This document shows positions 1 to 8,476 of a stretch of 64,000 bases of DNA, piece after piece. The number at the start of each line of letters is the position of its first letter. Position 1 is the first letter of the stretch. Location: NCBI RefSeq assembly GCF_038007965.1, contig NZ_JBBOYD010000001.1:2892501-2956500 (forward strand), read 5' to 3'. The position numbers were made by a program, and so were the translations under genes. Under the pieces are notes generated by a model that searched no databases, had not been told where the DNA came from, and worked only from the letters and a program-made list of their open reading frames with translations. Source of the stretch: Niallia sp. FSL W8-0635. GTDB taxonomy: Bacteria; Bacillota; Bacilli; Bacillales; Cytobacillaceae.

Positions 1-1002
1 ATAAGAAACAATCTTACTTAAATATAGTGCTTTACGTACAGATTCGATATACGCTGCTTTATCGCCTGTAAATGGTTTAATTTCTGGACCTGATAGTACT
101 TTGCTTGCTTTTACACGTTCATCTTTCATTGCAGAAATGAAACGGGCAAATACAGATTCAGTGATCATTGGAAGTGGAACACCTAAATCTAAAGCACTTT
201 GGCTTGTCCATTTACCAGTTCCTTTTTGACCAGCAGTATCTAAAATTAGATCTACTAAAGGTTTACCAGTTTCCTCATCTACTTTTGTGAAAATATCTGC
301 TGTGATTTCGATCAGGTAGCTATCAAGCTCCCCTTTATTCCAGTCTGCAAATACTTCATGAAGCTCTTGCGCTTCTAATCCTAGAACATGCTTCATGATG
401 AAATACGCTTCACAGATTAATTGCATATCTCCATATTCGATACCGTTGTGAACCATTTTTACATAGTGACCAGCGCCATCTGGACCGATATAAGTTGTAC
501 ATGGCTCGTCATTCACTTTTGCAGAGATATCTCTGAAAATAGGAGCAACTAATTCATATGCTTCTTTTTGTCCACCTGGCATGATTGAAGGACCTTTTAA
601 TGCGCCTTCTTCCCCACCAGAAACACCAGTACCAATGAAGTGAATACCAAGTTCACTAAGCTCTTTATTACGACGCTGTGTATCTTTAAAGAATGTGTTA
701 CCACCATCAATTACAATATCCCCTTTATCTAATAAAGGTTTTAATTGTTCGATTGTTGCATCTGTAGCTGGACCAGCTTTAACCATTAGCATGATTTTAC
801 GTGGAACTTCTAAAGATTGTACAAATTCTTCTAATGTATATGTTCCAACAATATTTTTGCCTTCTGATTCTTTAAGCATTTCTTCTGTTTTTTCTTTTGA
901 ACGATTGAAAACGGAAACAGTATACCCTCTGCTTTCGATGTTCATCGCAAGGTTTTTACCCATAACCGCTAAACCGATTACACCAAATTGCTGTTTTGTC
1001 AT
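1..1002 (-). CDS. gnd: 6-phosphogluconate dehydrogenase (decarboxylating), C-terminal part off the window
   Basis: Cytosolic enzyme of the oxidative pentose phosphate pathway that converts 6-phosphogluconate to ribulose 5-phosphate and CO2 with NAD(P). The first 334 residues of about 470 are present; the rest lies beyond the left edge. Visible are the nucleotide-binding stretch [12 protein letters not shown] near residue 8, [10 protein letters not shown], the substrate-binding [11 protein letters not shown] near residue 127 and [12 protein letters not shown]. The ATG at 1002 follows an AGGAAAAA ribosome site. It lies beside a DNA polymerase IV gene, as gndA (yqjI) does in B. subtilis, so a GndA-type paralogue is likely. 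NAD versus NADP preference cannot be decided here. Confidence 0.95.
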   Translation of the reverse strand, partial: MTKQQFGVIGLAVMGKNLAMNIESRGYTVSVFNRSKEKTEEMLKESEGKNIVGTYTLEEFVQSLEVPRKIMLMVKAGPATDATIEQLKPLLDKGDIVIDGGNTFFKDTQRRNKELSELGIHFIGTGVSGGEEGALKGPSIMPGGQKEAYELVAPIFRDISAKVNDEPCTTYIGPDGAGHYVKMVHNGIEYGDMQLICEAYFIMKHVLGLEAQELHEVFADWNKGELDSYLIEITADIFTKVDEETGKPLVDLILDTAGQKGTGKWTSQSALDLGVPLPMITESVFARFISAMKDERVKASKVLSGPEIKPFTGDKAAYIESVRKALYLSKIVSY

Positions 1003-1144
1003 TTTTTCCTAACGTCCCTTCTAAACTATGTATCCTGATAGTAGAATTCACTTAACTTTAGCAAGATTTTTTAAGTTATGCAACTAAAATGCAACTACTT
1101 TTCTGGTTTATTTCAAAAAATTTTTTTTATCAAAGATAAACAAA

Positions 1145-2410
1145 TTAAAATTTCTTTCCTTGCAAGAAATCTTTATTAAAACTAGTCAATGTACCGATAT
1201 TTTCTTCTTTTTTTGAAATATTATTTCTCTCGGATGCCGGTTCAATTATAGATGAACCATATTTTTCTTTTAACTTATCAATAGCCGTCCATAATGGTTC
1301 CTTCTCTGCATCTTTTTCAAAGGAAAAGAGATCAAGTTGTTTTACTACAATATTATTATCGATTAAATCTCCTGCGGTTATTCCTAGTAAGCGAACTGGA
1401 TTGCCGTCCCATGCTGAAATGAAAATTTCTTTACTAAATTGAAGAATCTCTTCCTCTGTCCTAATCGGATTTGCTAATTTTTTGCTTTTTGAATAATTTT
1501 TACGATTTCCATAGCGAATGGTAATAGATAGATGATTTGCATGTACATGCTTTCTTTTCATCCGCGTTGCCACTTTATTCGCAAGTGCCGCTAATACTTG
1601 AAATAATTCCTGTTGATTTTTTACATCTCGGGGCAAAGTTGTTGAATTTCCGATACTTTTAAACTCATTTGCTGCTTCTGGATCGACTGGACGATTATCT
1701 TCTCCATTGGCTCTTTCCTTTAAACGGATGCCATTTATGCCTAAAGCCCCTTTTAGTGGTATTGATTGGGCTGCAGCCAAATCTTTTATCGTTTGGATGC
1801 CAATTGCTCTTAGTTTTTCCCCTGTTTTTTTTCCTATACCATGCATTTCTTCTACTTGCATCGGCCAAAGTATATTTGGTATATCGCGCTTTCTGAGGAT
1901 CGTTATTCCCATTGGCTTCTTTAAATCGGATGCCGTTTTAGCTAGAAATTTATTTGGTGCAACTCCAATACTACATGGTAAATCTAAACGTTCATAAATA
2001 CGTTTTTGAATCGTTTTTGCAATATATATTGGTGTTCCTAACTCATGACAGTTAGTAATATCCACATAGCCTTCATCAATTGAAACAGGCTCGACAATAT
2101 CTGAGAATTCATGTAGGATTTGAAACATTGCGAGAGATGCCATGCGATATCGCTCAAAATTGGGAGGTAACACAATTAAATCTGGACATTTTTTTTTGGC
2201 TTCCCACAAAGGCATTGTTGTTTTTACGCCAAATTTTCTTGCTTCATAACTACAAGTTACAATGATGCCTCTGCGTTCTTTTTCATTCCCTGCGATTGCT
2301 AGTGGCTTTCCTTTTAACTGTGGTTCATAAGCCATTTCAACAGATGCATAAAAACTATTCATATCTACGTGTAGTATGACTCGTCCTTTTTTTGGATAAA
2401 ATTCCTTCAT
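1145..2410 (-). CDS. dinB: DNA polymerase IV (Y-family translesion polymerase)
   Basis: Error-prone polymerase that extends damaged or misaligned templates. The 421-residue protein has the Y-family catalytic motifs: HVDMNSFYASVE near residue 14 with the first metal-binding Asp, and VSIDEGYVD near residue 109 with the Asp-Glu pair. A helix-hairpin-helix region (GIGKKTGEKL) and the little-finger domain follow. QLDLF near residue 366 matches a beta-clamp-binding peptide. Length is normal for the family. Position next to gnd corresponds to B. subtilis yqjH (polY1). The ATG at 2410 has only a weak ribosome site. No LexA site was recognised upstream. Confidence 0.95.
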   Translation of the reverse strand: MKEFYPKKGRVILHVDMNSFYASVEMAYEPQLKGKPLAIAGNEKERRGIIVTCSYEARKFGVKTTMPLWEAKKKCPDLIVLPPNFERYRMASLAMFQILHEFSDIVEPVSIDEGYVDITNCHELGTPIYIAKTIQKRIYERLDLPCSIGVAPNKFLAKTASDLKKPMGITILRKRDIPNILWPMQVEEMHGIGKKTGEKLRAIGIQTIKDLAAAQSIPLKGALGINGIRLKERANGEDNRPVDPEAANEFKSIGNSTTLPRDVKNQQELFQVLAALANKVATRMKRKHVHANHLSITIRYGNRKNYSKSKKLANPIRTEEEILQFSKEIFISAWDGNPVRLLGITAGDLIDNNIVVKQLDLFSFEKDAEKEPLWTAIDKLKEKYGSSIIEPASERNNISKKEENIGTLTSFNKDFLQGKKF

Positions 2411-2490
2411 TTTATCTTCACCATTCTATTTCATTTGTTGATAAAGTTAAAATCTTATTTTCTATTTCTCTCTATATAGTTAATAATCGT

Positions 2491-2958
2491 TTATACAGGT
2501 TGATTCTTCATAAAGTCTTTAATTTCTCTTACCCCATCTATTGTTTCTAACAAAATATTAGGATCTAGCATAAAGACCAAACGATTTTCTAAATTAAGAA
2601 CGCCTGTTATATACTCTGTTTTCTGATATGCAGAAATTCCCACTTCTTTAATAACTTCTTCTTTTACATCAATGATTTCCTTTGCATCACTTACAATCAT
2701 GGCAAATGAAATATTTTCAGTTCGAGCAACAATTAATTTATTATTTATATTTTCTTCTGTTTTTTTATTATACAGAACCATTTGTAAATCAATTACCGGA
2801 ATAAGCTCGTCTCTTACTTTTCTTATCCCCTTCACAAAGGATGGCAATTGAGGAACAGGCGTAATATGTTCTTCTTTTTCAATAGAAATTACATATGATA
2901 CATCTATTGAATATTCTCCGTTTGCAACTTTAAAAATAACACCCTTATTCTCTTTCAT
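2491..2958 (-). CDS. Stand-alone CheW-like chemotaxis coupling protein
   Basis: A 155-residue single CheW domain, the family that couples chemoreceptors to the CheA kinase. Typical pieces are FKVANGEYSIDVSYV at the N-terminus, VPQLPSFVKGIRKVRDELIPVIDL in two overlapping blocks near residues 35-60, and ITGVLNLENRLVFMLDP near residue 120. There is no receiver domain, so it is not CheV. The ATG follows GGGGGAAT. It is not inside a che operon: neighbours are dinB downstream and an M20 peptidase upstream, all on the same strand. It may serve a specific receptor or be a second CheW; the partner is not visible here. Confidence 0.85.
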   Translation of the reverse strand: MKENKGVIFKVANGEYSIDVSYVISIEKEEHITPVPQLPSFVKGIRKVRDELIPVIDLQMVLYNKKTEENINNKLIVARTENISFAMIVSDAKEIIDVKEEVIKEVGISAYQKTEYITGVLNLENRLVFMLDPNILLETIDGVREIKDFMKNQPV

Positions 2959-3070
2959 CTATATTCCCCCATAATCAGTATATACAGTAGTATTTTCCTA
3001 TAAAAATATTTTCCTCTGTTTTCTAAATAATTGCAAGTAAAATAGAAACATTTGTTTTGATTTAAATATA

Positions 3071-3098
3071 AAAGGTGCTCCCTAATAAGGAAGCACCT
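3071..3098 (-). terminator. Terminator of the M20 peptidase gene
   Basis: Inverted repeat AGGTGC / GCACCT with a short A+T loop, directly after the peptidase stop codon and followed on the minus strand by a U-rich run. Confidence 0.65.
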
Positions 3099-3112
3099 GA
3101 CTTAAGTATGTT

Positions 3113-4234
3113 TTATTTACCTGTTACTTCTTCAATAATAGCAAGTACCATCTCAGCCAACTTATTTAATTCTTCGATTGGCATTTTTTCATTTGTTGTA
3201 TGAATGTCTTCATACCCTACAGCTAGGTTAACGGTTGGGATTCCAAATCCGCAAATGACGTTAGCATCACTACCGCCACCACTTTGTTGCAATTCACAGC
3301 TTCTACCGATTTTTGCAGCTGCCTTTTTTGCTACTTCCACAACATGGTCCCCATCACCAAATTTAAATCCAGGATACATAACATCCACTTCTACGATGGC
3401 CTTTCCGCCCATTTCACTAGCTGCCGATTCAAATGCTTCTTTCATTTTCGCCACTTGTGCAAGCATTTTATCTTCTACTAATGAGCGTGCTTCTGCAAGA
3501 ATATCTACATGGTCACAAACAATATTTGTCTGTTTACCACCTGCGAAACTACCAATATTAGCTGTCGTCTCTTTATCTATACGACCTAAAGGCATTTTTG
3601 CAATTGCTTTAGAAGCAATGGTAATAGCAGAAACTCCTTTTTCAGGTGCCACTCCTGCATGAGCTGTTTTTCCTAAGATCGTTGCTTTTACTTTTGCTTG
3701 CGTTGGTGCAGCAACCACGATATTTCCTACTTTTCCATCACTATCTAGTGCATAACCGTATTTTGCTTGGATTAACTTCGGATCAAGAGCTTTAGCTCCC
3801 AATAATCCTGATTCTTCCCCTACTGTTATGATAAATTGGATTGTTCCATGAGGGATATTATTTTCCTTTATCACGGAAAGGATTTCAAGCATAACAGATA
3901 GTCCAGTTTTATCATCTGCACCAAGTATTGTCGTGCCATCTGTTACTATGTATCCATCTTTAATTGACGGTTTTACTCCAACACCTGGTACAACTGTATC
4001 CATATGAGAGGTAAAGTAAATTGGATCGACGTTATCCTTTGTGGCAGGAAGCGTACAGATCAAATTACCAGCACCATGACCTGTAATAGCGGTTGTATCA
4101 TCCTCTATTACTTCCAATCCTAACTCTTCAAATTTCTTCTTTAATACAATACTGATTTCTTTTTCGAACTTTGTTTCTGAATCAATTTGTACTAGTTCTA
4201 AAAACTGTTTTAATAAACGCTCTTGATTAATCAT
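3113..4234 (-). CDS. yqjE: M20/PepT-like metallopeptidase
   Basis: Zinc aminoacyl peptidase of the M20 tripeptidase-T-like group (B. subtilis YqjE type), 373 residues, cytosolic. Metal and catalytic motifs are HMDTVVPG near residue 77, GADDKTGL near residue 104 and EESGLLGAKALD near residue 139; a dimerisation lid with GKTAHAGVAPEKG lies between the halves, and SGGGSDAN near residue 318 carries further conserved residues. The substrate cannot be read from sequence; small peptides are the usual substrate in the family. It is transcribed alone, with a hairpin after the stop. Confidence 0.85.
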   Translation of the reverse strand: MINQERLLKQFLELVQIDSETKFEKEISIVLKKKFEELGLEVIEDDTTAITGHGAGNLICTLPATKDNVDPIYFTSHMDTVVPGVGVKPSIKDGYIVTDGTTILGADDKTGLSVMLEILSVIKENNIPHGTIQFIITVGEESGLLGAKALDPKLIQAKYGYALDSDGKVGNIVVAAPTQAKVKATILGKTAHAGVAPEKGVSAITIASKAIAKMPLGRIDKETTANIGSFAGGKQTNIVCDHVDILAEARSLVEDKMLAQVAKMKEAFESAASEMGGKAIVEVDVMYPGFKFGDGDHVVEVAKKAAAKIGRSCELQQSGGGSDANVICGFGIPTVNLAVGYEDIHTTNEKMPIEELNKLAEMVLAIIEEVTGK

Positions 4235-4436
4235 TTTTTTCCTCCAAAAATTTGTGACATTATTAGTATACGCTTATAAAAAAAGAACATCAAATGAAAA
4301 TCACAGGATGTACATTCCATGTCTTTTCTTAAAAAGAATGGATTCTCTAGTCCATATTCCATATGTTTATAGTTGTACCATTCTTCTATTCTTAGTAAAA
4401 TAGATAATAAGAATGGCTAAGAAATTGGAGGACTCT

Positions 4437-4538
4437 ATGAAGAAAAAGAAAAATAGATTACAAAAGATTGTTGTATATTTAATGATCTTTGTTATGCTTG
4501 CATCTACCCTATTAATCGGCATTGGGATGTTATTTTAA
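4437..4538 (+). CDS. prli42: Prli42-like tiny membrane protein (33 aa)
   Basis: Begins MKKKKNRLQKIVVYLM and ends IGIGMLF. It has a basic N-terminus followed by one hydrophobic helix and no further domain, which is the layout of Prli42, the Listeria stressosome-associated mini membrane protein conserved in Bacillales. A strong ribosome site (TTGGAGGA) sits seven bases before the ATG, and a bidirectional hairpin follows the stop, so it is a compact complete gene. It lies between convergent and divergent neighbours (peptidase and L,D-transpeptidase, both minus). Identification rests on size, charge pattern and hydrophobic motif, so another orphan membrane peptide cannot be excluded. Confidence 0.65.
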   Translation: MKKKKNRLQKIVVYLMIFVMLASTLLIGIGMLF

Positions 4539-4559
4539 GGCGAAGAATATTTATAATAT

Positions 4560-4594
4560 GGAAGCGAAGAGGTTTTAGCCTTCTTCGCTTTTTG
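4560..4594. terminator. Bidirectional terminator between prli42-like gene and ldt
   Basis: Stem AAGCGAAGA..GG / CC..TCTTCGCTT with a T run on the plus side and A-rich sequence on the other. It lies between two converging genes. Confidence 0.75.
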
Positions 4595-4597
4595 CTT

Positions 4598-5104
4598 TTA
4601 ATGTATTGCTCCGTAGTCTCTAGCTAATTCCTTAAAGCTTTTATCTGACTTTGTGATAAGCACTTTGGTTCCTAATGGAATCAATTCATAAATCGATTCT
4701 ACCGCCTCATTATGCATACGGACACAGCCATTAGACACATAATTTCCAATAGACCCTGGATTATTGGTTCCATGAATACCATAGATTCTCCCATCTGTAT
4801 TATTTGCATCAAAACCAATCCACCGCGTTCCAAGGGGATTTTCGTCATGACCTCCAACTATATTTTTTTTCCGATAATATGGATTTGCTGCTTTAACTGT
4901 AATTGTAAATAGACCTTCTGGGGTTAAGTTTTCTTTTTTTCCAGTCGATACACTAATCGTTGTTTGTACTCGATTTTCATCTATTATGGATAATTGATTC
5001 GATTTTTTATTAATAATGATAAAAGGATCTCCTGGCAATGGATTTTGCCCTAATGGCCATATAGGTGAGATCGTTAGGAAAATAGAAAGAGCTAGCTTTA
5101 ACAT
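4598..5104 (-). CDS. L,D-transpeptidase, YkuD family
   Basis: Cell-wall enzyme that makes or exchanges L,D cross-links in peptidoglycan. The 168-residue protein has a hydrophobic N-terminal segment (about residues 1-20) that looks like a secretion signal, then a YkuD domain ending in the catalytic signature: IHGTNN with His near 111 and SNGCVRM with Cys 127 and Arg 129. No LysM domain is present, unlike B. subtilis YkuD. Its place beside artPQR corresponds to B. subtilis yqjB, which I recall as a YkuD homologue. Sporulation or stationary-phase expression is plausible but no promoter was recognised. Confidence 0.88.
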   Translation of the reverse strand: MLKLALSIFLTISPIWPLGQNPLPGDPFIIINKKSNQLSIIDENRVQTTISVSTGKKENLTPEGLFTITVKAANPYYRKKNIVGGHDENPLGTRWIGFDANNTDGRIYGIHGTNNPGSIGNYVSNGCVRMHNEAVESIYELIPLGTKVLITKSDKSFKELARDYGAIH

Positions 5105-5236
5105 ACAGTCACACTCACTTTTTTTTCTTAGTTTGTGTGGATCTTTATCCTTTATACAAAAACAGCATAATCAACTTAGATACATTCTCTTTTTATACAG
5201 AATACTTAAACAGGATGTTTTTATCTGCATTAAAAC

Positions 5237-5274
5237 AAAAAGATTCCTTTATCCGAAGATAAAGAAATCTTTTT
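5237..5274 (-). terminator. Terminator of the artPQR operon
   Basis: Stem AAAAAGATT..TTTATC / GATAAA..AATCTTTTT directly after the artR stop; A/T flanks make it usable in both directions. Confidence 0.8.
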
Positions 5275-5275
5275 G

Positions 5276-5998
5276 TTAAAGCATTTTCTCCAAAAACTCT
5301 TTTGCACGTTCTGTTTTAGGATTGGTAAAAAACTCTGCTGGTGGGGCATCTTCTACTACAACTCCACCATCTAGGAAAAGAACTCTGTTTGCCGCTTCTC
5401 TAGCGAAGCCCATTTCATGTGTAACTATAAGCATAGTAATTCCAGTATTAGCAAGTGATTTCATTACTTCAAGCACTTCTTTTACCATTTCAGGATCCAA
5501 AGCTGATGTTGGCTCATCAAATAGGATTACTTCTGGATTCATTGCAAGGGCACGAGCAATTGCGACCCTTTGCTTTTGACCGCCAGATAATCGACTCGGA
5601 TATACATTCGCCTTATCAGAAAGTCCAACTTTAGTCAAAAGCTCTTTGCCCATTTTTTCGGCTTCACTTTTGCTTAGACCCTTTACCTTTATTGGTGCAT
5701 ACGTAACATTTTGCAATACAGTCTTATGTGGAAAAAGATGAAAATGCTGAAATACCATCCCAACGTTTTCTCTAATTTTTTTTATGTTTGTATTTTTATC
5801 CGTAATATCGGTGCCATCAATGATTACTTTTCCTTCTGTAGGCACTTCAAGCAAGTTAATACAGCGAAGAAAAGTAGATTTCCCTGAACCAGATGGACCA
5901 ATAATGGTCACAACTTCCCCTTTTTCTACCTGTGTATTAATCCCTTTTAAAACTTGAAGGGAGCCATAGGATTTATGCAAATTTTCAACATTAATCAC
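5276..5998 (-). CDS. artR: Amino-acid (arginine-type) ABC transporter ATPase
   Basis: ATP-binding subunit of a polar amino-acid importer, 240 residues. Walker [10 protein letters not shown] near residue 34, Q-loop [11 protein letters not shown], signature LSGGQKQR near residue 133 and Walker [15 protein letters not shown] are all intact. It overlaps the permease gene by 8 bases, implying coupled translation. The three-gene set and its place between yqjB-like and brxB genes match B. subtilis artPQR (yqiXYZ), a high-affinity arginine importer. Arginine is inferred from synteny and from the ARG-box-like site upstream; cystine or glutamine transporters share the same family. Confidence 0.9.
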   Translation of the reverse strand: MINVENLHKSYGSLQVLKGINTQVEKGEVVTIIGPSGSGKSTFLRCINLLEVPTEGKVIIDGTDITDKNTNIKKIRENVGMVFQHFHLFPHKTVLQNVTYAPIKVKGLSKSEAEKMGKELLTKVGLSDKANVYPSRLSGGQKQRVAIARALAMNPEVILFDEPTSALDPEMVKEVLEVMKSLANTGITMLIVTHEMGFAREAANRVLFLDGGVVVEDAPPAEFFTNPKTERAKEFLEKML

Positions 5999-6650
5999 TT
6001 CTTCTCATTCTCCTTTCAACAGCCTTTGCCAATGTTGTTAATATCATAACAAGTACATAGTAGATTAGACCTGCAAGAATCATTGGCTCCAAGTATGCAT
6101 ATTTTTCTCCACCCATAATATAGGCTCTACGCATAATATCTGTTACACCAATTACAGTAACAACTGCTGACTCTTTCGTTAAGGAAACTGCTTCGTTGAT
6201 TAACGCTGGGAAAATATTTTTCAAAGCCTGTGGCAAAATCAAATCAAACATTGCAAGTCTAGGTGAAACACCTAGTGCCATAGCAGCCTCTTTTTGACCA
6301 CGATCAACCGCTAAAATTCCAGCGCGAATAATTTCAGAAATATAAGCAGCTGAATTTAATCCAAAGGAAAGAATTGCTGCAACAGCTGGTTCTATTTGAA
6401 TCCCCGTTAATTGCGGCACACCAAAATAGATGATCATTAATTGCAGAACAAGAGGTGTCCCTCTGAATACAGATGTATAAATAGCAGCAATCCAGCTTAA
6501 CACTGGAATCTTACTTAGTTTAAAAATTGAAAGTATAATCCCTAAAATAAAACCAATAATTCCTGCAACAACGACAATCTGTAGTGTCACTGTTATTCCC
6601 TTCAGTAAATAAGGAAGGGAGGGAATAAACTGTTGGAAATCTAAGCCCAT
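5991..6650 (-). CDS. artQ: Amino-acid ABC transporter permease
   Basis: Inner-membrane channel subunit of the importer, 219 residues with about five membrane helices of the HisM/GlnP type. The ATPase-contacting loop [21 protein letters not shown] is visible in two overlapping blocks near residues 142-162, and [10 protein letters not shown] near residue 62 is typical. It is preceded by a 120-base gap containing a strong hairpin that separates it from artP. Translation start ATG at 6650 was chosen because it opens directly into the amphipathic N-terminus common in the family. Confidence 0.9.
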   Translation of the reverse strand: MGLDFQQFIPSLPYLLKGITVTLQIVVVAGIIGFILGIILSIFKLSKIPVLSWIAAIYTSVFRGTPLVLQLMIIYFGVPQLTGIQIEPAVAAILSFGLNSAAYISEIIRAGILAVDRGQKEAAMALGVSPRLAMFDLILPQALKNIFPALINEAVSLTKESAVVTVIGVTDIMRRAYIMGGEKYAYLEPMILAGLIYYVLVMILTTLAKAVERRMRRSD

Positions 6651-6723
6651 TAATAACTCAATCCTTTCATAAAAAAACGGGGTGCTTCATTATCCATTTT
6701 TTATTGCTAATAAACAAGAAAAC

Positions 6724-6748
6724 GTTTAGGGCAATGTTTGCCCTAAAC
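6724..6748 (-). terminator. Perfect 11-bp hairpin between artP and artQ
   Basis: GTTTAGGGCAA and its exact complement flank a three-base loop. On the minus strand the stem is followed by GTTTTCTTGTTT. In binding-protein transporters a hairpin at this place commonly lowers read-through or stabilises the upstream message so that the lipoprotein is made in excess of the membrane subunits; that role is inferred here. Confidence 0.65.
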
Positions 6749-6769
6749 TGTTCCCCCGCTTTAAACCTA

Positions 6770-7555
6770 TTAGTTATCAAACCATTTTACAACTAGCTCG
6801 TCAATTTCTCCGCTGTCTTTCATTTTCTTTAATTCAGCATTGAATTTTTCTGTTAAGTCACTACCTTTTGGAAAAGCAATAGCAGAACCAGCGTCCTGAT
6901 TAGCCTCTTTCGCAGGGAAAGATGTTAAAGTATCTTCTTTATTTAAATAGCCAGTAGCAACTACATCTTCAATAATTGCTGCATCAAATCGCCCAGCTTT
7001 AATTTCTTGAATTAATTGTGGAATACGGTCACGGTTTTCCACAGTAACCTTTACAGTTTTAGCTATTTCCTTTGCTGCATCTTCTTGAATAGAACCTAAT
7101 TGTACACCAACTTTTTTCCCTTCAAGATCTTGTACACTTTCAATATTACTATCTTTTGTTGTAATTACTAAATCTTTTGACGTGTAATATACATCACTAA
7201 AATCAACGTTTTCCGCTCTATCTGGTGTTGGAGACATACCAGATAAAACTAAATCTACTTTTCCAGATTGTAAAGCAGAAATTAACCCACTAAAGTCCAT
7301 ATCTTTTACTTGGATATCATAGCCAAGCTTTTCTCCTAATGCATTTGCTAAGTCAATATCAAAACCGATAATGTCATCACTTTTTGCTGTATCGATATAT
7401 TCAAATGGTGCATAATCTGCAGAAGTTCCCATTGTAAGAACCTTTTTATCAGAAGATCCACTTTCACTATTTGAACCATTTTCATCAGTAGAAGTACCAC
7501 ATGCGCCTAAAATAAACACTATAGACAACAGCATTAATGCTAATAATTTTTTCAT
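6770..7555 (-). CDS. artP: Amino-acid ABC transporter substrate-binding lipoprotein
   Basis: Extracellular ligand-binding subunit, 261 residues. Signal peptide with lipobox LGAC (Cys near residue 19), a Ser/Asn/Gly-rich linker, then a periplasmic-binding-protein type 2 fold: YAPFEYID, GFDIDLANALGEKLG and DLVLSGMSPTPDRAENVDFS are family signatures. It is first in the operon artP-artQ-artR. An ARG-box-like sequence lies about 80 bases upstream of its start, consistent with repression by AhrC, whose gene is also in this window. Ligand assignment to arginine is inferred from synteny. Confidence 0.9.
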   Translation of the reverse strand: MKKLLALMLLSIVFILGACGTSTDENGSNSESGSSDKKVLTMGTSADYAPFEYIDTAKSDDIIGFDIDLANALGEKLGYDIQVKDMDFSGLISALQSGKVDLVLSGMSPTPDRAENVDFSDVYYTSKDLVITTKDSNIESVQDLEGKKVGVQLGSIQEDAAKEIAKTVKVTVENRDRIPQLIQEIKAGRFDAAIIEDVVATGYLNKEDTLTSFPAKEANQDAGSAIAFPKGSDLTEKFNAELKKMKDSGEIDELVVKWFDN

Positions 7556-7634
7556 ATTATTATTATCCCCCTATACTTTCTTATCTTCTTATCTCTATTA
7601 ATATTGCTTGTTTGACATAAATTATAAGATGAAC

Positions 7635-7652
7635 TTTTTATTTATATTCATG
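7635..7652 (-). promoter_or_regulatory. ARG-box-like AhrC operator upstream of artP
   Basis: Minus strand reads CATGAATATAAATAAAAA, close to the B. subtilis ARG box consensus CATGAATAAAAATTCAAG. Further ATTCA/TGAAT half-sites occur in the next 80 bases. The region is very A+T rich, so chance similarity is possible. Confidence 0.45.
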
Positions 7653-7870
7653 CAACAATATGAATTTTAACACATACTAATAAATATTCAATATAATTCA
7701 TACAAATTCATTTAATAAAATACTATTCTGAAAAAACTTAATTTTTAAATAATTTATATAAATTTTCGAAAATTCATTTTTTTATTAGAGTGTTTCCGAC
7801 TTCAAGGTTGAAATATTGATAAATAGTCATTTTACAAGGGGAACATTCATTTTAAATTGTTGCTCCAACA

Positions 7871-7897
7871 AAAAAAGCTCAGAATCTGAGCTTTTTT
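7871..7897 (-). terminator. Terminator after brxB
   Basis: AAGCTCAG / CTGAGCTT stem flanked by A and T runs, 18 bases beyond the brxB stop codon. The rest of 7556-7914 holds the artP upstream region and no gene. Confidence 0.8.
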
Positions 7898-7914
7898 AAT
7901 CAAATATAAAGTAC

Positions 7915-8355
7915 TTATTTTACTTCTTCACAATACTCTTCAAATGCATTCTGTAGTTTTTCTACTACTTGCATTGGATCATGTCCTTCAATTTCATGGC
8001 GCTCTACCATTTTCACTAATTCCCCATCTTTCATTAAAGCAAATGAGGGAGAAGAAGGAGGAAAGCCAGTAAAATAGGAACGTGCTTGTTCTGTTGCTTC
8101 TTTATCTTGTCCTGCAAATACAGTTACTAATTGATCTGGTCTTTTTTTATAATGTAATGAGTAGCCAGCAGCCGGTCTTGCAATTCCACCTGCACATCCA
8201 CATACAGAATTCACCATCACTAGCGTCGTACCTTTTTGGGATAATGCTTCATCTACTGCTTCTTTTGTCGTTAATTCTTGATACCCAGCATCTACTATTT
8301 CCTGGCGTGCTTGACGGACAACATCATTCATGAATAAGTTAAAATCAATATTCAT
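7915..8355 (-). CDS. brxB: Bacilliredoxin BrxB (YqiW family)
   Basis: De-bacillithiolating thiol-disulfide protein that removes bacillithiol from oxidised proteins. The 146-residue protein opens [19 protein letters not shown] and carries the family CGC active site in [16 protein letters not shown] near residue 53. The start at 8355 is preferred over an earlier in-frame codon at 8472 because it has a GGGAG ribosome site and matches the known family N-terminus; the 39 extra residues show no homology. It sits just after the bkd operon, as yqiW does in B. subtilis, separated by 121 bases. Confidence 0.93.
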   Translation of the reverse strand: MNIDFNLFMNDVVRQARQEIVDAGYQELTTKEAVDEALSQKGTTLVMVNSVCGCAGGIARPAAGYSLHYKKRPDQLVTVFAGQDKEATEQARSYFTGFPPSSPSFALMKDGELVKMVERHEIEGHDPMQVVEKLQNAFEEYCEEVK

Positions 8356-8476
8356 CGTTTCGCTCCCTTTTTTGAAATATATTCTTACTACATTATTATA
8401 AAAAAAGTATTCATTTTCAATATATATGTTTGCATTAGCTGTATTCACAATTTTCGGAACTATATTTCCCAATCTT

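Noticed and set aside
3204..3662. 152-codon plus-strand ORF within the M20 peptidase
   Set aside because: Antisense shadow of a conserved gene with no ribosome site.
7915..8472. 185-residue version of BrxB
   Set aside because: The 39 extra N-terminal residues are not family-like; ATG at 8355 has GGGAG and gives the usual size.
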